Source: an uncultured Eggerthellaceae bacterium (GTDB lineage Bacteria; Actinomycetota; Coriobacteriia; Coriobacteriales; Eggerthellaceae). Taken from it: DNA of 15,246 nucleotides. Where the stretch lies: the NCBI GenBank assembly GCA_902497215.1, contig CABVEH010000006.1, forward strand, positions 1 through 15,246. The letters are read 5' to 3'. The notes below the pieces were generated by a model. The model made no database searches, was not told the origin of the DNA, and was given only the letters and a program-made list of their open reading frames with translations. This document shows positions 6,089 through 15,100 of the stretch, one piece after another. A program made the position numbers and the translations under genes. Numbering within the stretch: position 1 is the stretch's first letter; every line of letters starts with the position of its first letter.

Positions 6089-7390
6089 TTATTCGGCGCT
6101 TTCCGAAGCAGGCTTCGTTTCGCCGTCCTGCTTTTCCAAACCCTTCATGGGCCTCACCTTCACGAACAACATGATGATGCCGCCAATTACGGCCAGAATT
6201 CCCAAAGGCGCAGCGCAGGCCTCGAATGCTCCGGCAGCGTCCACTATGTAGCCGACAACCAGAGGCCCAAGGGTCATGCCGATGTTCTGGCCAAAAGTGA
6301 CGATTGCGAGAATGATGGCAGCATAGGCCGCAGAAGGTATGGTGTCGGGACCGATCGTGTACAAGGCAACCGGCACGAACGTACACACGAAGCCGATGAA
6401 TATCAGAAGGGCGGCCTCGGATTCCACCGAAGGCATGCTGAACGCCATGAAGTATCCGATGGCCAGAAGGAACATGGCCGCCGCTGCGATCCACTTGCGG
6501 TTTTGGACCTTGATCCTGTCCAGCGCAACGCCGGCGATAAGCGCGGCAGGAAGACCCACTAGAGACATCCAGCTCACTGCCAGGTCGGCCGTGGCCATAT
6601 CGGCACCGACTGTATCAACGAGATACGTGGGAGCATAGGTGGATATGCCGTAGTAGCCGATGTTGAACGCGATGAACACGCAGGGGATGATCCAAATGGC
6701 TGGCGTGGTCAGCAGCCTCTTCATGCTGATCTTCTCCTTGGTGTCCCCGATCTCCTTGTTGTCCTCGAAATCGATCTCGTGGGCTTTCCCAGGAATCAGG
6801 AACAAGGCCGCCAGAAGCGCGAGCACGCTTAATGCATTGACGAACCACCATACTCCCTGCCATCCGAAGTCGGTGTTCAGTGGAACGGCAACGTTCATCA
6901 TCAAGAACACGGAAACCGTGTAACTTGCAGTGTTGAGCGAGTTCGGCAAGCCTCTTTTCTCGGGTGGGAAGAACGCCGCGATTACCGCGAATGCGGACAC
7001 GTTGCATAGGCCCAAGGCCACGCCTTCCAGCGCACGGCTGAAAAGCATGACCCCGAAACCCGTCGCAAACGTTCCAACCAGCGAACCAACAAGCTGAAAC
7101 GCCGCAGCAGCCACGGTTGCCCATTTCACGCCGATCTTTTCGATTATGGCCCCGGCAGGAAGCGCCATGATAAGCCCGAGCAGGCTCATGATCGACATGA
7201 GCCAACCGGAGTCGGCCAACGAAAGCCCTAGCGCCTCGTTGAGCTCGACCATGATCGGTGGGACCTTGTATTGCGCGGCGCTGTTCACGAAGTAGATCAG
7301 CAGGCCGCCGACAAGTGCAAGCCAAGCCACCTTCGGATTGTACAGACTTGATTTCGAGGGCATCTTCGCCACTTGTGTCGCTTCTTGCAT
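6089..7390 (-). CDS. MFS transporter, probable substrate carrier of the Mo-enzyme operon
   Basis: This 433-residue protein is a major facilitator superfamily carrier of the inner membrane. It has about 12 hydrophobic helices. A charged central loop (GKAHEIDFEDNKEIGDTKEK) lies near residues 205-225. A motif-A-like segment, GAIIEKIGVKW, sits between helices 2 and 3. The closest general resemblance is to nitrate/nitrite or cyanate-type MFS members, but the substrate cannot be read from the sequence. The second ATG at 7390 is preferred: AAGGAGG lies six bases before it, but directly abuts the ATG at 7396. The gene follows the ferredoxin gene after 66 bases, so it is the last member of the operon. 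It probably imports the substrate of the Mo enzyme or exports its product. The tail is charged and cytoplasmic. Confidence 0.92.
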   Translation of the reverse strand: MQEATQVAKMPSKSSLYNPKVAWLALVGGLLIYFVNSAAQYKVPPIMVELNEALGLSLADSGWLMSIMSLLGLIMALPAGAIIEKIGVKWATVAAAAFQLVGSLVGTFATGFGVMLFSRALEGVALGLCNVSAFAVIAAFFPPEKRGLPNSLNTASYTVSVFLMMNVAVPLNTDFGWQGVWWFVNALSVLALLAALFLIPGKAHEIDFEDNKEIGDTKEKISMKRLLTTPAIWIIPCVFIAFNIGYYGISTYAPTYLVDTVGADMATADLAVSWMSLVGLPAALIAGVALDRIKVQNRKWIAAAAMFLLAIGYFMAFSMPSVESEAALLIFIGFVCTFVPVALYTIGPDTIPSAAYAAIILAIVTFGQNIGMTLGPLVVGYIVDAAGAFEACAAPLGILAVIGGIIMLFVKVRPMKGLEKQDGETKPASESAE

Positions 7391-7417
7391 TTTCATCCTC
7401 CTTAGTTTTGCATTCCT

Positions 7418-7437
7418 CGGGCGCCAGACAACGCCCG
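7418..7437. other. Small hairpin in the ferredoxin-MFS spacer
   Basis: CGGGCG and CGCCCG pair around an eight-base loop in the 66-bp spacer. In the operon direction it is followed by AGGAATG, not a T-run, so it should not stop transcription. On the plus strand four Ts follow. It might protect or stagger the mRNA between the two genes. Confidence 0.3.
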
Positions 7438-7456
7438 TTTTGCTCGTCCTTGCTTG

Positions 7457-8197
7457 CTATCCAAGGTCGTTCCTCGTCGCCCTCATCACCTCTTCCGCGG
7501 TCAGGTTCTTCATGCGCAGCGAGTCTCGGAAGCGGATTCCTTCGGGAACGTCGGTCACGTCTGCAACGTTCTCGAAGGTGTCCGGCAACGTCCCTCTCTT
7601 CTTTTGCAGCTCCATCAGCTTGTCGACGTCCAACGGAACCACGTTCTGCTTCGGCTGCAGCGGCTTGAAGACTTCATTGACGACGACATCGGATTCGGGC
7701 ATTCCCTCAAGACGTCGGTCGTTGCCGTACTTCGCCACCATCTCGTCCATGGGGCCGAAGTCGAAGGCGCGAACGGGACATGCAAGCACGCACTGCGGAA
7801 GGTCTCCTGCGGCCAGACGGTCTATACACATCGTGCATTTCGACATCTTTGTGCCCGGCTCTTCCGATGCGAACTTAGGCGATCCGTATGGGCACGCATC
7901 GGCGCAGCTTCTGCACCCGACGCATTTGTCCTGGTCGACCAGCACCGCACCGAACTGGTCTTCCTTGAATATCGCTCCCTCGGGGCATGCAGGGATGCAT
8001 GCCGGGTTTTCGCAATGGCCGCACGAGAAGGCAAGCTCGTGGATCCGCATGCTGGGGAACGCTCCCGTCTCCCATTCGTACACGCACATCCATTTCTCGG
8101 GACCCGGCTCCAAGTCGTTCCAGTCCTTGCATGCTGTGGCGCATGCCTGGCATCCATAACAGCGGGTCTGGTCGAAGAAGAAACCATACTGCGTCAT
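7457..8197 (-). CDS. DmsB-like ferredoxin subunit with four [4Fe-4S] clusters
   Basis: This 246-residue protein is the electron-transfer subunit of the adjacent Mo enzyme. Sixteen cysteines form four cluster sites: C13/16/19/23, C59/62/67/71, C92/95/98/102 and C121/124/136/140. The start MTQYGFFFDQTRC and the segment DFGPMDEMVAKYG resemble DmsB of the DMSO reductase complex. The protein is longer than DmsB by about 40 residues at its C-terminus, where it is charged and without cysteines. It has no signal peptide or membrane helix, so it is cytoplasmic. ATG 8197 was chosen because the frame further upstream runs into the previous gene. GGGAGAG precedes it inside the end of that gene. The stop of the Mo-enzyme gene is four bases upstream, which indicates coupled translation. 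A DmsC or NrfD membrane anchor is absent. Confidence 0.94.
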   Translation of the reverse strand: MTQYGFFFDQTRCYGCQACATACKDWNDLEPGPEKWMCVYEWETGAFPSMRIHELAFSCGHCENPACIPACPEGAIFKEDQFGAVLVDQDKCVGCRSCADACPYGSPKFASEEPGTKMSKCTMCIDRLAAGDLPQCVLACPVRAFDFGPMDEMVAKYGNDRRLEGMPESDVVVNEVFKPLQPKQNVVPLDVDKLMELQKKRGTLPDTFENVADVTDVPEGIRFRDSLRMKNLTAEEVMRATRNDLG

Positions 8198-8201
8198 GCG
8201 A

Positions 8202-10700
8202 TCACTCTCCCATCTTCTCGACTTCGACAAGGCCACCGATCAGCAGCGCCCCCACCACATGAGGCCAATGCTCATCACCTATTAAGAAGTTGGGCGTCCC
8301 GCGGTGGTCTATACCCCAAGGCATGGAGGACGTCTTGTCCTCGATGTCAGGCGTGTACCATGCGCCATGAAACACCGCCGCGGTTCCCGGCGACATGCGC
8401 GAAGTCACGTACACCGGGAGCCGGATGTCGCCGAACTCGTTGTACACTCGGGCGATTTCGCCATCTGACAACCCACGCTTGGCGGCATCGGAAGGGCTCA
8501 TCCAGACGGCATGGCGGTAGGTTTCGTCACGAAGCTGCGGATTCGCGTCCAGGCACGCATGCTGCCTATAGGCTGAGACTGGCGTGATGAGGGAAAGTGG
8601 ATAGGACTGCGCCTTCGGGTGATAGAAGCTGTCGTTAGGCTCATTGCCTCCCATATAGAGCGGATTTATAACGGGATACGGCTCGAGGTGCCCTCGGTAC
8701 CACGTCTCGTTGACCATGTCCACGGACTCGCAAAGCGTGGAGCTGAACTCTATCTTCCCCGTCAGGGTTCCGAACGGTGACCTTCCGTCCACGATGCCGC
8801 CCTTTTCCATATAGTTCTTGTACGGGTAGAACGCCTCGTCTATGGGTATTCGCACGATCGGCTTCTCCAAGAACTCCTCCCACGGCTTCGGCTCAACGCC
8901 AAGCTCGGCAAGCTTGCCCGTGCGGTCTTCCGCCCACTTGTCGTAGGCTTCGTGGTAGAGCTCATGGACGGCGTCGTCCCACTGCTCGATGGGCACGTCT
9001 GCAAGACGCGGGTTGTACTTGTCGACAATGCCAAGCCGCTTGGCCAGCTGTGTGTACATCCAGTGGCGCGGCCTCACCTCGCCAGGCGGTTCGCATATCT
9101 TGTCTGCATACATGAAGTAATTGCGCATGCCGTTGGGGCCGTACATGAAACGCTCGGACCCCAGCATGTAGTCGTCGCGACATTCGAACATCATGTTGAT
9201 ACCGGGAAGAACGATGTCCATGAATTCCAGCGATGCTTGCCCGTAATGCCATTGATAACCCCACACGAACTCGCATTTTTCCAGCGATTCGAGACGCTTG
9301 TTCGTCTTGTGGTGGCTTATCGGGTACTGGTTCTCCACGATCATCATCTTGATGTTCGGAAGCGGTGCCCCGGGAGGCGAACCGATGAGCCTGCGGTAGG
9401 CCTCTTCGGTGATCTCGCCCGAATCGTAACGCGGCCTGGAGATTATGGCCTCGGCGATCTTCTGGATGTTGTAGCAGACGGGCGGCTCGTATTCGGGCTC
9501 GGCCTGCTGCCAGTCCACTTCCGGGAACGGCATGCGCGCTGGAGTCACAAGGCTGCAGCCCGTCTCGCAACCGCCTGCGATGGAAAGATTGCCCGTCATG
9601 GCCTGCAGAAGCATGGCCGCGCTTGCGCAGTACTCGCCAAGATGGCGCTTGGCAGGCGCGTAGTAGAACTGCAGGTGCACGGGCTTGCTGGTCGCATAAA
9701 GCTTGGCGAAGGCACGAATCGTCTCGGCTGGAAGCGCACAGATGCTTTCGGCCCATTCGGGCGTCTTCTCTATGCCGTCAGCCTCGCCCATGACGTAGGC
9801 GCGCCACTTCTCGAAGCCTTCGGGCTCCACCCACTTCTCGACGTACTCGTGATCGTAGAGGTCTTCCGAGTAAAGCACGTTCGCAATCGCCAGAAGCATT
9901 GCGATGTCGGTGCCCGGCCGGATGGGGAGCCACTGGTCGGCAAGCGTCTCTGCGCTGTTCGTGTAACGCGGGTCGATGACGATTACCTTAGCGCCCTTTT
10001 CCTGCGCCAGCTTCATGTAGTAAGACACGCTTCCGAACCAACCGACCAGCGGGTCGATGCCCCACAGGACAATAAGGTTCGAATTGAGAAGGTCAGGCGC
10101 CTCGAAACCCACGCACACGTCGGTCTGGCCGTGGAATGCAGCGACCATGTCGAAGCCGAGGTGCATCTTCTCGCCAAGGGTGGTGCCCGAACACGAACTG
10201 TCCCCCCAGGCCGCCATTCCCATGCCGAACCATGGTGCAAGCTTGAACCCGCATTCCTCGAAGCAGTCGTCCACGCTGTGAGCCACGCAATATGGGCCGT
10301 ACTTCTCCTTGAACTCGATCAGCTTGGCAGCTATGGTGTCCAAGGCCTCGTCCCAAGAGATGCGTTCGAAATGGCCGTTGCCCGGTCCTTTGCCTCCCAC
10401 CCTTTTCATCGGATAGAGAATGCGGGTCGGGGCATTCAGCTCTCCTCGCCATGCATGGCCCATCGCACACGGCCTCATCTGTACCATGCCTTCGCAAAGC
10501 GCTTGATGGCTGACGTCCTCGCGAGGCATTCCCTCGTTGATGCTGTCGTCGGCCGACAGCGAGACCAACTTGCCGTCCTTGGTCTCGCACTTAACGATGC
10601 AGCTCGCATCCCAGCATCCGTTCTGTGCGCAACAGGTGTATTTGACCTGCGTGCCTTGATGTCTGGCGGACAGGTCGTCCACTACCTTTTCCCTACTCAT
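8202..10700 (-). CDS. Molybdopterin oxidoreductase (DMSO reductase family), cytoplasmic
   Basis: This 832-residue protein is a catalytic subunit that holds a Mo-bis-pyranopterin cofactor. Cysteines at 23, 24, 29, 34, 38 and 78 surround the expected N-terminal [4Fe-4S] site. The segment ILYPMKRVGGKG...FERISWDEALD (94-121) is typical of DmsA relatives, as are WGIDPLVGW and VIVIDPRYTNSAETLADQWLPIRPGTD. The last 120 residues are the dinucleotide-binding domain. The Mo ligand should fall in or near DSSCSG (167-172); which residue is unclear. No twin-arginine signal is present, unlike exported DmsA. ATG 10700 is preceded by AGGAGG four bases upstream. An open frame continues to 11225 but lies antisense to the divergent regulator. 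Possible roles include S- or N-oxide reduction, or dehydroxylation or hydroxyl transfer on aromatic compounds, as known for family members in gut Eggerthellaceae. The substrate is unproven. Confidence 0.92.
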   Translation of the reverse strand: MSREKVVDDLSARHQGTQVKYTCCAQNGCWDASCIVKCETKDGKLVSLSADDSINEGMPREDVSHQALCEGMVQMRPCAMGHAWRGELNAPTRILYPMKRVGGKGPGNGHFERISWDEALDTIAAKLIEFKEKYGPYCVAHSVDDCFEECGFKLAPWFGMGMAAWGDSSCSGTTLGEKMHLGFDMVAAFHGQTDVCVGFEAPDLLNSNLIVLWGIDPLVGWFGSVSYYMKLAQEKGAKVIVIDPRYTNSAETLADQWLPIRPGTDIAMLLAIANVLYSEDLYDHEYVEKWVEPEGFEKWRAYVMGEADGIEKTPEWAESICALPAETIRAFAKLYATSKPVHLQFYYAPAKRHLGEYCASAAMLLQAMTGNLSIAGGCETGCSLVTPARMPFPEVDWQQAEPEYEPPVCYNIQKIAEAIISRPRYDSGEITEEAYRRLIGSPPGAPLPNIKMMIVENQYPISHHKTNKRLESLEKCEFVWGYQWHYGQASLEFMDIVLPGINMMFECRDDYMLGSERFMYGPNGMRNYFMYADKICEPPGEVRPRHWMYTQLAKRLGIVDKYNPRLADVPIEQWDDAVHELYHEAYDKWAEDRTGKLAELGVEPKPWEEFLEKPIVRIPIDEAFYPYKNYMEKGGIVDGRSPFGTLTGKIEFSSTLCESVDMVNETWYRGHLEPYPVINPLYMGGNEPNDSFYHPKAQSYPLSLITPVSAYRQHACLDANPQLRDETYRHAVWMSPSDAAKRGLSDGEIARVYNEFGDIRLPVYVTSRMSPGTAAVFHGAWYTPDIEDKTSSMPWGIDHRGTPNFLIGDEHWPHVVGALLIGGLVEVEKMGE

Positions 10701-10800
10701 CTCCCCTCCTATCTGACTCTTTTGCCGATGTGGGGATGATATGAAGCAGGCTGCAAAGAAGCGATTATCTAAACAAAGAATAATTCCTTGCTGGCGAGGC

Positions 10801-10859
10801 ATATTGCAGGCTAAGTGAGAAGCTGCAATATTGCAGCATGCTCCCTTATTCCGCAATAT
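10801..10859. promoter_or_regulatory. Operator array: 16-bp palindrome with flanking half-sites
   Basis: GCTGCAATATTGCAGC at 10822-10837 is a perfect palindrome. The half ATATTGCAG recurs at 10801-10809, and CCGCAATAT (one mismatch to CTGCAATAT) lies at 10851-10859. Each flanking half-site is exactly 28 bases from its equivalent in the palindrome. The array sits in the 217-bp divergent region between the Mo-enzyme and Fic-like genes. It is the likely target of the Fic-like winged-helix protein. Half-site three overlaps the -10 box of the regulator's own promoter, which would allow self-repression. Confidence 0.65.
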
Positions 10860-10862
10860 AAT
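10857..10862 (+). promoter_or_regulatory. -10 box of the Fic-like regulator promoter
   Basis: TATAAT is a perfect -10 consensus, 56 bases before the regulator start codon. The only -35-like bases are TTGCAG at 10831-10836, with a long 20-base spacer. They form the right half of the palindrome. On the other strand I found no convincing -35/-10 pair for the Mo-enzyme operon; GATAAT near 10765 is the best -10. This fits an operon that needs an activator. Confidence 0.5.
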
Positions 10863-10917
10863 CTCCCTGTTCGCAAGATGGAACATCGCATTGACTGGCC
10901 TATCGAGAGAGACGGCT

Positions 10918-12138
10918 ATGACAAAGCTTCCGCGATACGAAGGCATACTCATCGATCTGAGCACTGCCGGCATCCTGGCGTCGTCGGAATCGAAGCTTGC
11001 CCACTTTGACGCAATGGCGTCTAAGTGCGCGCTAAGGGACGCGCTAAAGCGGCAGCTGATAAGGGTCGATGCGATATGTTCGAGCAATGTCGATGGAAGA
11101 CGCGTGCAATACGAAGACGTGGCCCTTCTAGAGGCTGCGGTTATGAACTCGCCGTTTTCGGACGACGACAACACTACGCTTGTGAAGCTGGCAAGAAGGT
11201 CCGGGTTCACCGGCGGCCTGGACAACGTCGTCTGCTATCGGTACATGAAAACCATCGAATGGGTCTCCAGGAACATCTGCTCGGGGATGCAAATCGACAA
11301 GAACATCTTCAGCGCAGTAAGGCTTCTATACAACGAGAACGAAATCAAGATCCTCGCAAGCTTGGAAGAATCCAGCATCAATGACTTCGAGTTCGACGAA
11401 AGCGCAGACCTTGTTCGTGACAACAAGCGATTCGACGAATTGCTCCAGGAATACGTGGACCTGATAAACTCTGACACGCTGCTGATTCCGGCCCAGGCCG
11501 AACTGTCCCACGCCCATCTGCAACTCATGAAGCCATATGCAGGCAACCTTGATGCCTTCGAAAGAATATTCTCGTACGTCGTGTTTTATCGGAGGGGGCT
11601 TCTGACGGATTCCATTGCGCCCCTTGCCGCAGGGCCCTGCCTCGACATCAAACAACACGCTCGGTCGATTGCCAGCAACATGGCGAGCATCGCCACAGGG
11701 ACGTTCACTCCCGAAATCGTACAAGAAGTGTTTCAATCCACGGCATTCTGCACTAGCGTGTCGACAAGGCTCGCCATGATCTGCTTGAACATACTGGAAG
11801 CATTGTGGGCGAATGCACAGAAGAAGATCGACATCGTGCGTCGCGATTCCACCTTGATGGACCTCGCGAAGCTGTTCCTTGAGTGGCCCTACCTTACAGT
11901 GGCCATCGCTGCAGAAAAGCTCGACCGCAGCTTTTCGGCCACGAACAACGCCATGCACACGTTGATGAAATGCGGGTACATCTCTGAAAGCGGAAGGCTT
12001 TCGAAACATCGACTGTTTTGCGCAACCGAGCTGGTGGAGGCCTTTCAGAGCATGATGAACCGGGTGATATCCGACAAGTCTCTCTCCCGAGACGACCTTC
12101 TCAGCGAAATCCTGGAGAGAACGTCTCGCTTCGAGTGA
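10918..12138 (+). CDS. Degenerate Fic-fold protein with C-terminal winged helix, likely regulator
   Basis: Fic proteins usually transfer AMP to target proteins with an HPFxxGNGR motif. This 406-residue protein keeps the family's layout but lacks that motif. SSNVDG at 55-60 matches the inhibitory-helix motif (S/T)xxxEG with Asp for Glu. HAHLQLMKPYAGNLDAFER at 198-216 lies where HxxFExIHPFxDGNGRxGR is expected. The catalytic His is Lys205, and the GNGR part reads GNLD. About residues 312-366 look like the winged helix found at the end of many Fic proteins (IAAEKLDRSFSATNNAMHTL, then KCGYISE). The start ATG 10918 has a weak GAGAG before it; an earlier TTG at 10831 would overlap the palindrome. 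AMP transfer is unlikely. DNA binding at the adjacent palindrome is the best guess. Its base composition is visibly more AT-rich than that of its right-hand neighbour. Confidence 0.75.
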   Translation: MTKLPRYEGILIDLSTAGILASSESKLAHFDAMASKCALRDALKRQLIRVDAICSSNVDGRRVQYEDVALLEAAVMNSPFSDDDNTTLVKLARRSGFTGGLDNVVCYRYMKTIEWVSRNICSGMQIDKNIFSAVRLLYNENEIKILASLEESSINDFEFDESADLVRDNKRFDELLQEYVDLINSDTLLIPAQAELSHAHLQLMKPYAGNLDAFERIFSYVVFYRRGLLTDSIAPLAAGPCLDIKQHARSIASNMASIATGTFTPEIVQEVFQSTAFCTSVSTRLAMICLNILEALWANAQKKIDIVRRDSTLMDLAKLFLEWPYLTVAIAAEKLDRSFSATNNAMHTLMKCGYISESGRLSKHRLFCATELVEAFQSMMNRVISDKSLSRDDLLSEILERTSRFE

Positions 12139-12150
12139 CAGCGTTTGGCA

Positions 12151-15100
12151 CTATAGCGAATGTAGACGCACGAGGGTGCGGAGGCGGTCGAGGCTGGCGT
12201 CGACGTCAGATTGGCGCGCCTGCCACTTCCAATTGCCTTCGGCGGTTCCGGGAACGTTCATGCGAGCCGAGTCGTCGAGCTGCAGCACGTCCTGCAGCGA
12301 CATGAACACGACGTCAGCGCCCGACCCCACGACACGCCTTGCCAGCTCGTCGGCAACGCGCCGGGCTTCGTCGACCTGGTCTTCCCCTTGCAGGCCATAG
12401 CGCGCCTTCACCCAGCCAAGCAGCGTCGACGTGTCATGCGTGCTGGTGAAGCACGCCTTGCCAGGCTTCGGTTGCCACCACTGGCGTGGGTCGCCGTCGA
12501 AGAACTGCACGACGTCCATGCCCGTGAAGTTGGCCTCGGCCATCAGGCGCTTCACCTGCGGCGTGATTATCCCCAGGTCTTCCGCAAGCACCGGCAGCGG
12601 TCCCAACTTCTTGTAGGCACACCTGAACAAGTCTATGCCCGGGCCTGGCAGCCACCCCCCTTCCGTGGCCGGCTTGCCCGACGGCACCGAATAGTACGAC
12701 TCGAACCCCAGGAAGTGGTCGATACGCACATGGTCGTACCATTCGAAGGCGCGCTGGAAACGGTCGAGCCACCAGTCGTACCCGTTCGCGCGCAGCGCTT
12801 CCCAGTCGTAGGTGGGATTTCCCCAAAGCTGGCCTTCCGCAGAGAACTGGTCGGGCGGCATGCCGCCCTGGCTTGTCAGCTGGCCTTCGGAATCGAGCGT
12901 CAGGTACTCGGGATGCATCCATGCGTCGGCGGAATCGGCCGAGACGTATATGGGCATGTCGCCCACGATCTTCACGCCGCGCTCATTGGCATACGCGCGA
13001 AGCTCGCGCCACTGCCGGTCGAACGCGAACTGCCGAAGGCATTCCACCTTCATGCCCTCCGACAGCTCGGGCGATTCGACAAGCTGCGGGCTGAACCGGC
13101 GGTAGCGCTCGGGCCAGTCGCGCCAAAGAGCGCCCTGCTGCTTATCCTTTATGGCGGAGAAGGCCGCATAGGGCAGCAGCCATTCGCGGTTCTCGTCCAC
13201 GAATTGCCGGAACTCGTCGGTATCGGCCAGGCCGTCGAACGTGGTGCCTTGCTCCAGAAGGCGCACGTTCCCGGCAAACGCCGAAAGTCCCGCATACGGC
13301 GATCCGTACTCGTCGGTGGGGTTCAACGGAAGCACCTGCCAGTAGCGCACGCCGCCCGCAGCCAGCCAGTCAACGAACCGCTTGGCCGGCGCGCCTAGGG
13401 TCCCGGAACCCAGACTGCGTCCGTCCGCGTCCTCGTTCGGAACCGACGTGATGTGACAGATGACGCCCAACCCTTTGCCGAGCGGTTTCTGCAGCCCCGC
13501 GTCCAGCTGGAACACGCATGCCTGCATAGGCCCTATGGTGCTCCGGAAGATGCCGTCCTCCAACGTTACGGGCCATTCGGGAAGCTGCCCGCTTTCGTCG
13601 GTGGCCAGAACGCAGCGCGGCGACGCGTTCGAGAAGCGCAGCGCACGCACTTCGGCGTCGGACAGGCCCGAGGCGGCGTCTACCAAGTCGATCACGAAGT
13701 CGACCTTCCGGTTCGACCTGTTCGCCACGCACAGTATTGCGCCGTCCAGCGTGGGGTGCCCGCCTTCTTCGCCAGCCATGCGCAGCACGCACGTGACGTC
13801 CCTTCCATAGGAATAGAACGCCGCCGCGCCATGCTTCAGCACGGGCGAGTCGGCCCGCATCTTTCCCAGCGCCTGGTAAAGCCCCGTCAGGTCGCGGCCG
13901 CAGTCGGAACGCCAGCCGTCCCATGGGAAGGTGCCACGATCGAACGGGTCGCGGCCGCCCTGCATGCCGCGCTCGTCGCCGTAGTACAGGCAGGGCACGC
14001 CAGGCAGCGCATACTGGATGCATGCGAGGATGCGCTGCAGCAGCGCACCTTGCGCGTCAGCCTCGTCGGTGATGCCTGCAACCATCGAAGCCTGCTCGTC
14101 GCGCGGACGGTCGCGGAATTCCACGCCCAGGTCCAGCACGCTGCGCACGCGTTCGACGTCATGGGACGAAAGCAAGTTCATGAGACCGTGGTAAAGAGGC
14201 GCCGGGTAGTTGGACTTCTGCATCTTGAGGAACGCCACCAGCTGCGGCGCATCCACGCCGCCAAGCGCGAACTGCAGCAGCTTGTCGCGAAGCGGGTAGT
14301 TCATCACCGTGTCCAGCGCCGTGCCCAGCGCATACGTGCGCCGGCTTCCGTAGCTTTCCTTGGTGGTGGGGTCTTCCCACACCTCGCCGATTATCACGGA
14401 ATCGGGAAGCGCCGCCTTCGCGGCCTGGCGGATCTTTTCCAGCACGTCGTCGGGAAGTTCGTCGGCAACGTCCAGCCTGAAGCCGCTGGCCCCGTGCGCC
14501 ACCCATTCGGCCAGAAGGCCGTCGCCGAACACGAACTGCTGCCAGGAGGGGTCGTGTTCCTCCACTTCGGGAAGCGTGGGGTCGTTCCACCAGCAGCGAT
14601 AGGGTGCATATTGCGTGCCATGCTCGAAGTCGTACCACGAACGATAAGGCGACCCCTCGCCTTGTGCGGCTCCGAACGAGTCGTAGGAGTCGTCGAGGTT
14701 GAAATACTTGCTGGACGAGCCGGTGTGCGAAAGCACCGTGTCCAACACCAGGCGAATGCCGCGCGTTGTCGCCGCTTCGCTCAAGCGCTCGAAATCCTCC
14801 CAGGTGCCCAGGATGGGATCGACCTGCTGGTAGTCGCCGGTATTGTATCGATGGTTCGACCTGGCCTCGCAGATGGGGTTGAGGTACAAAACCTCCACTC
14901 CGAGGGACGCCAGATAGTCCAGCTTGCTTTCCATCCCGGAAAAGGTTCCGCCGAAGAAGTCGACCGGATCGTACGACTCACCCCAGTCCGGAGGCTCGTT
15001 CCAATCCTCGTGAAGGCGCACTGGCCATCCGCGACCAAGATGCGAGTCGACGCCCTCGCGGCGGATGCCTTCGCTTCCACGCGCGAACCTGTCGGGGAAC

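Noticed and set aside
8952..10739. Long plus-strand open frame of 595 codons opposite the Mo-enzyme gene
   Set aside because: The minus-strand product has clear family motifs throughout; the plus-strand product has none and is His/Arg/Val-rich as expected for a shadow.
10701..11225. N-terminal extension of the Mo enzyme by 175 residues
   Set aside because: It runs antisense to the divergent Fic-like gene and its promoter, and ATG 10700 has an AGGAGG site just before it.
12211..13398. Plus-strand open frame of 395 codons opposite the GH77 domain
   Set aside because: It is the shadow of a gene with complete catalytic motifs.
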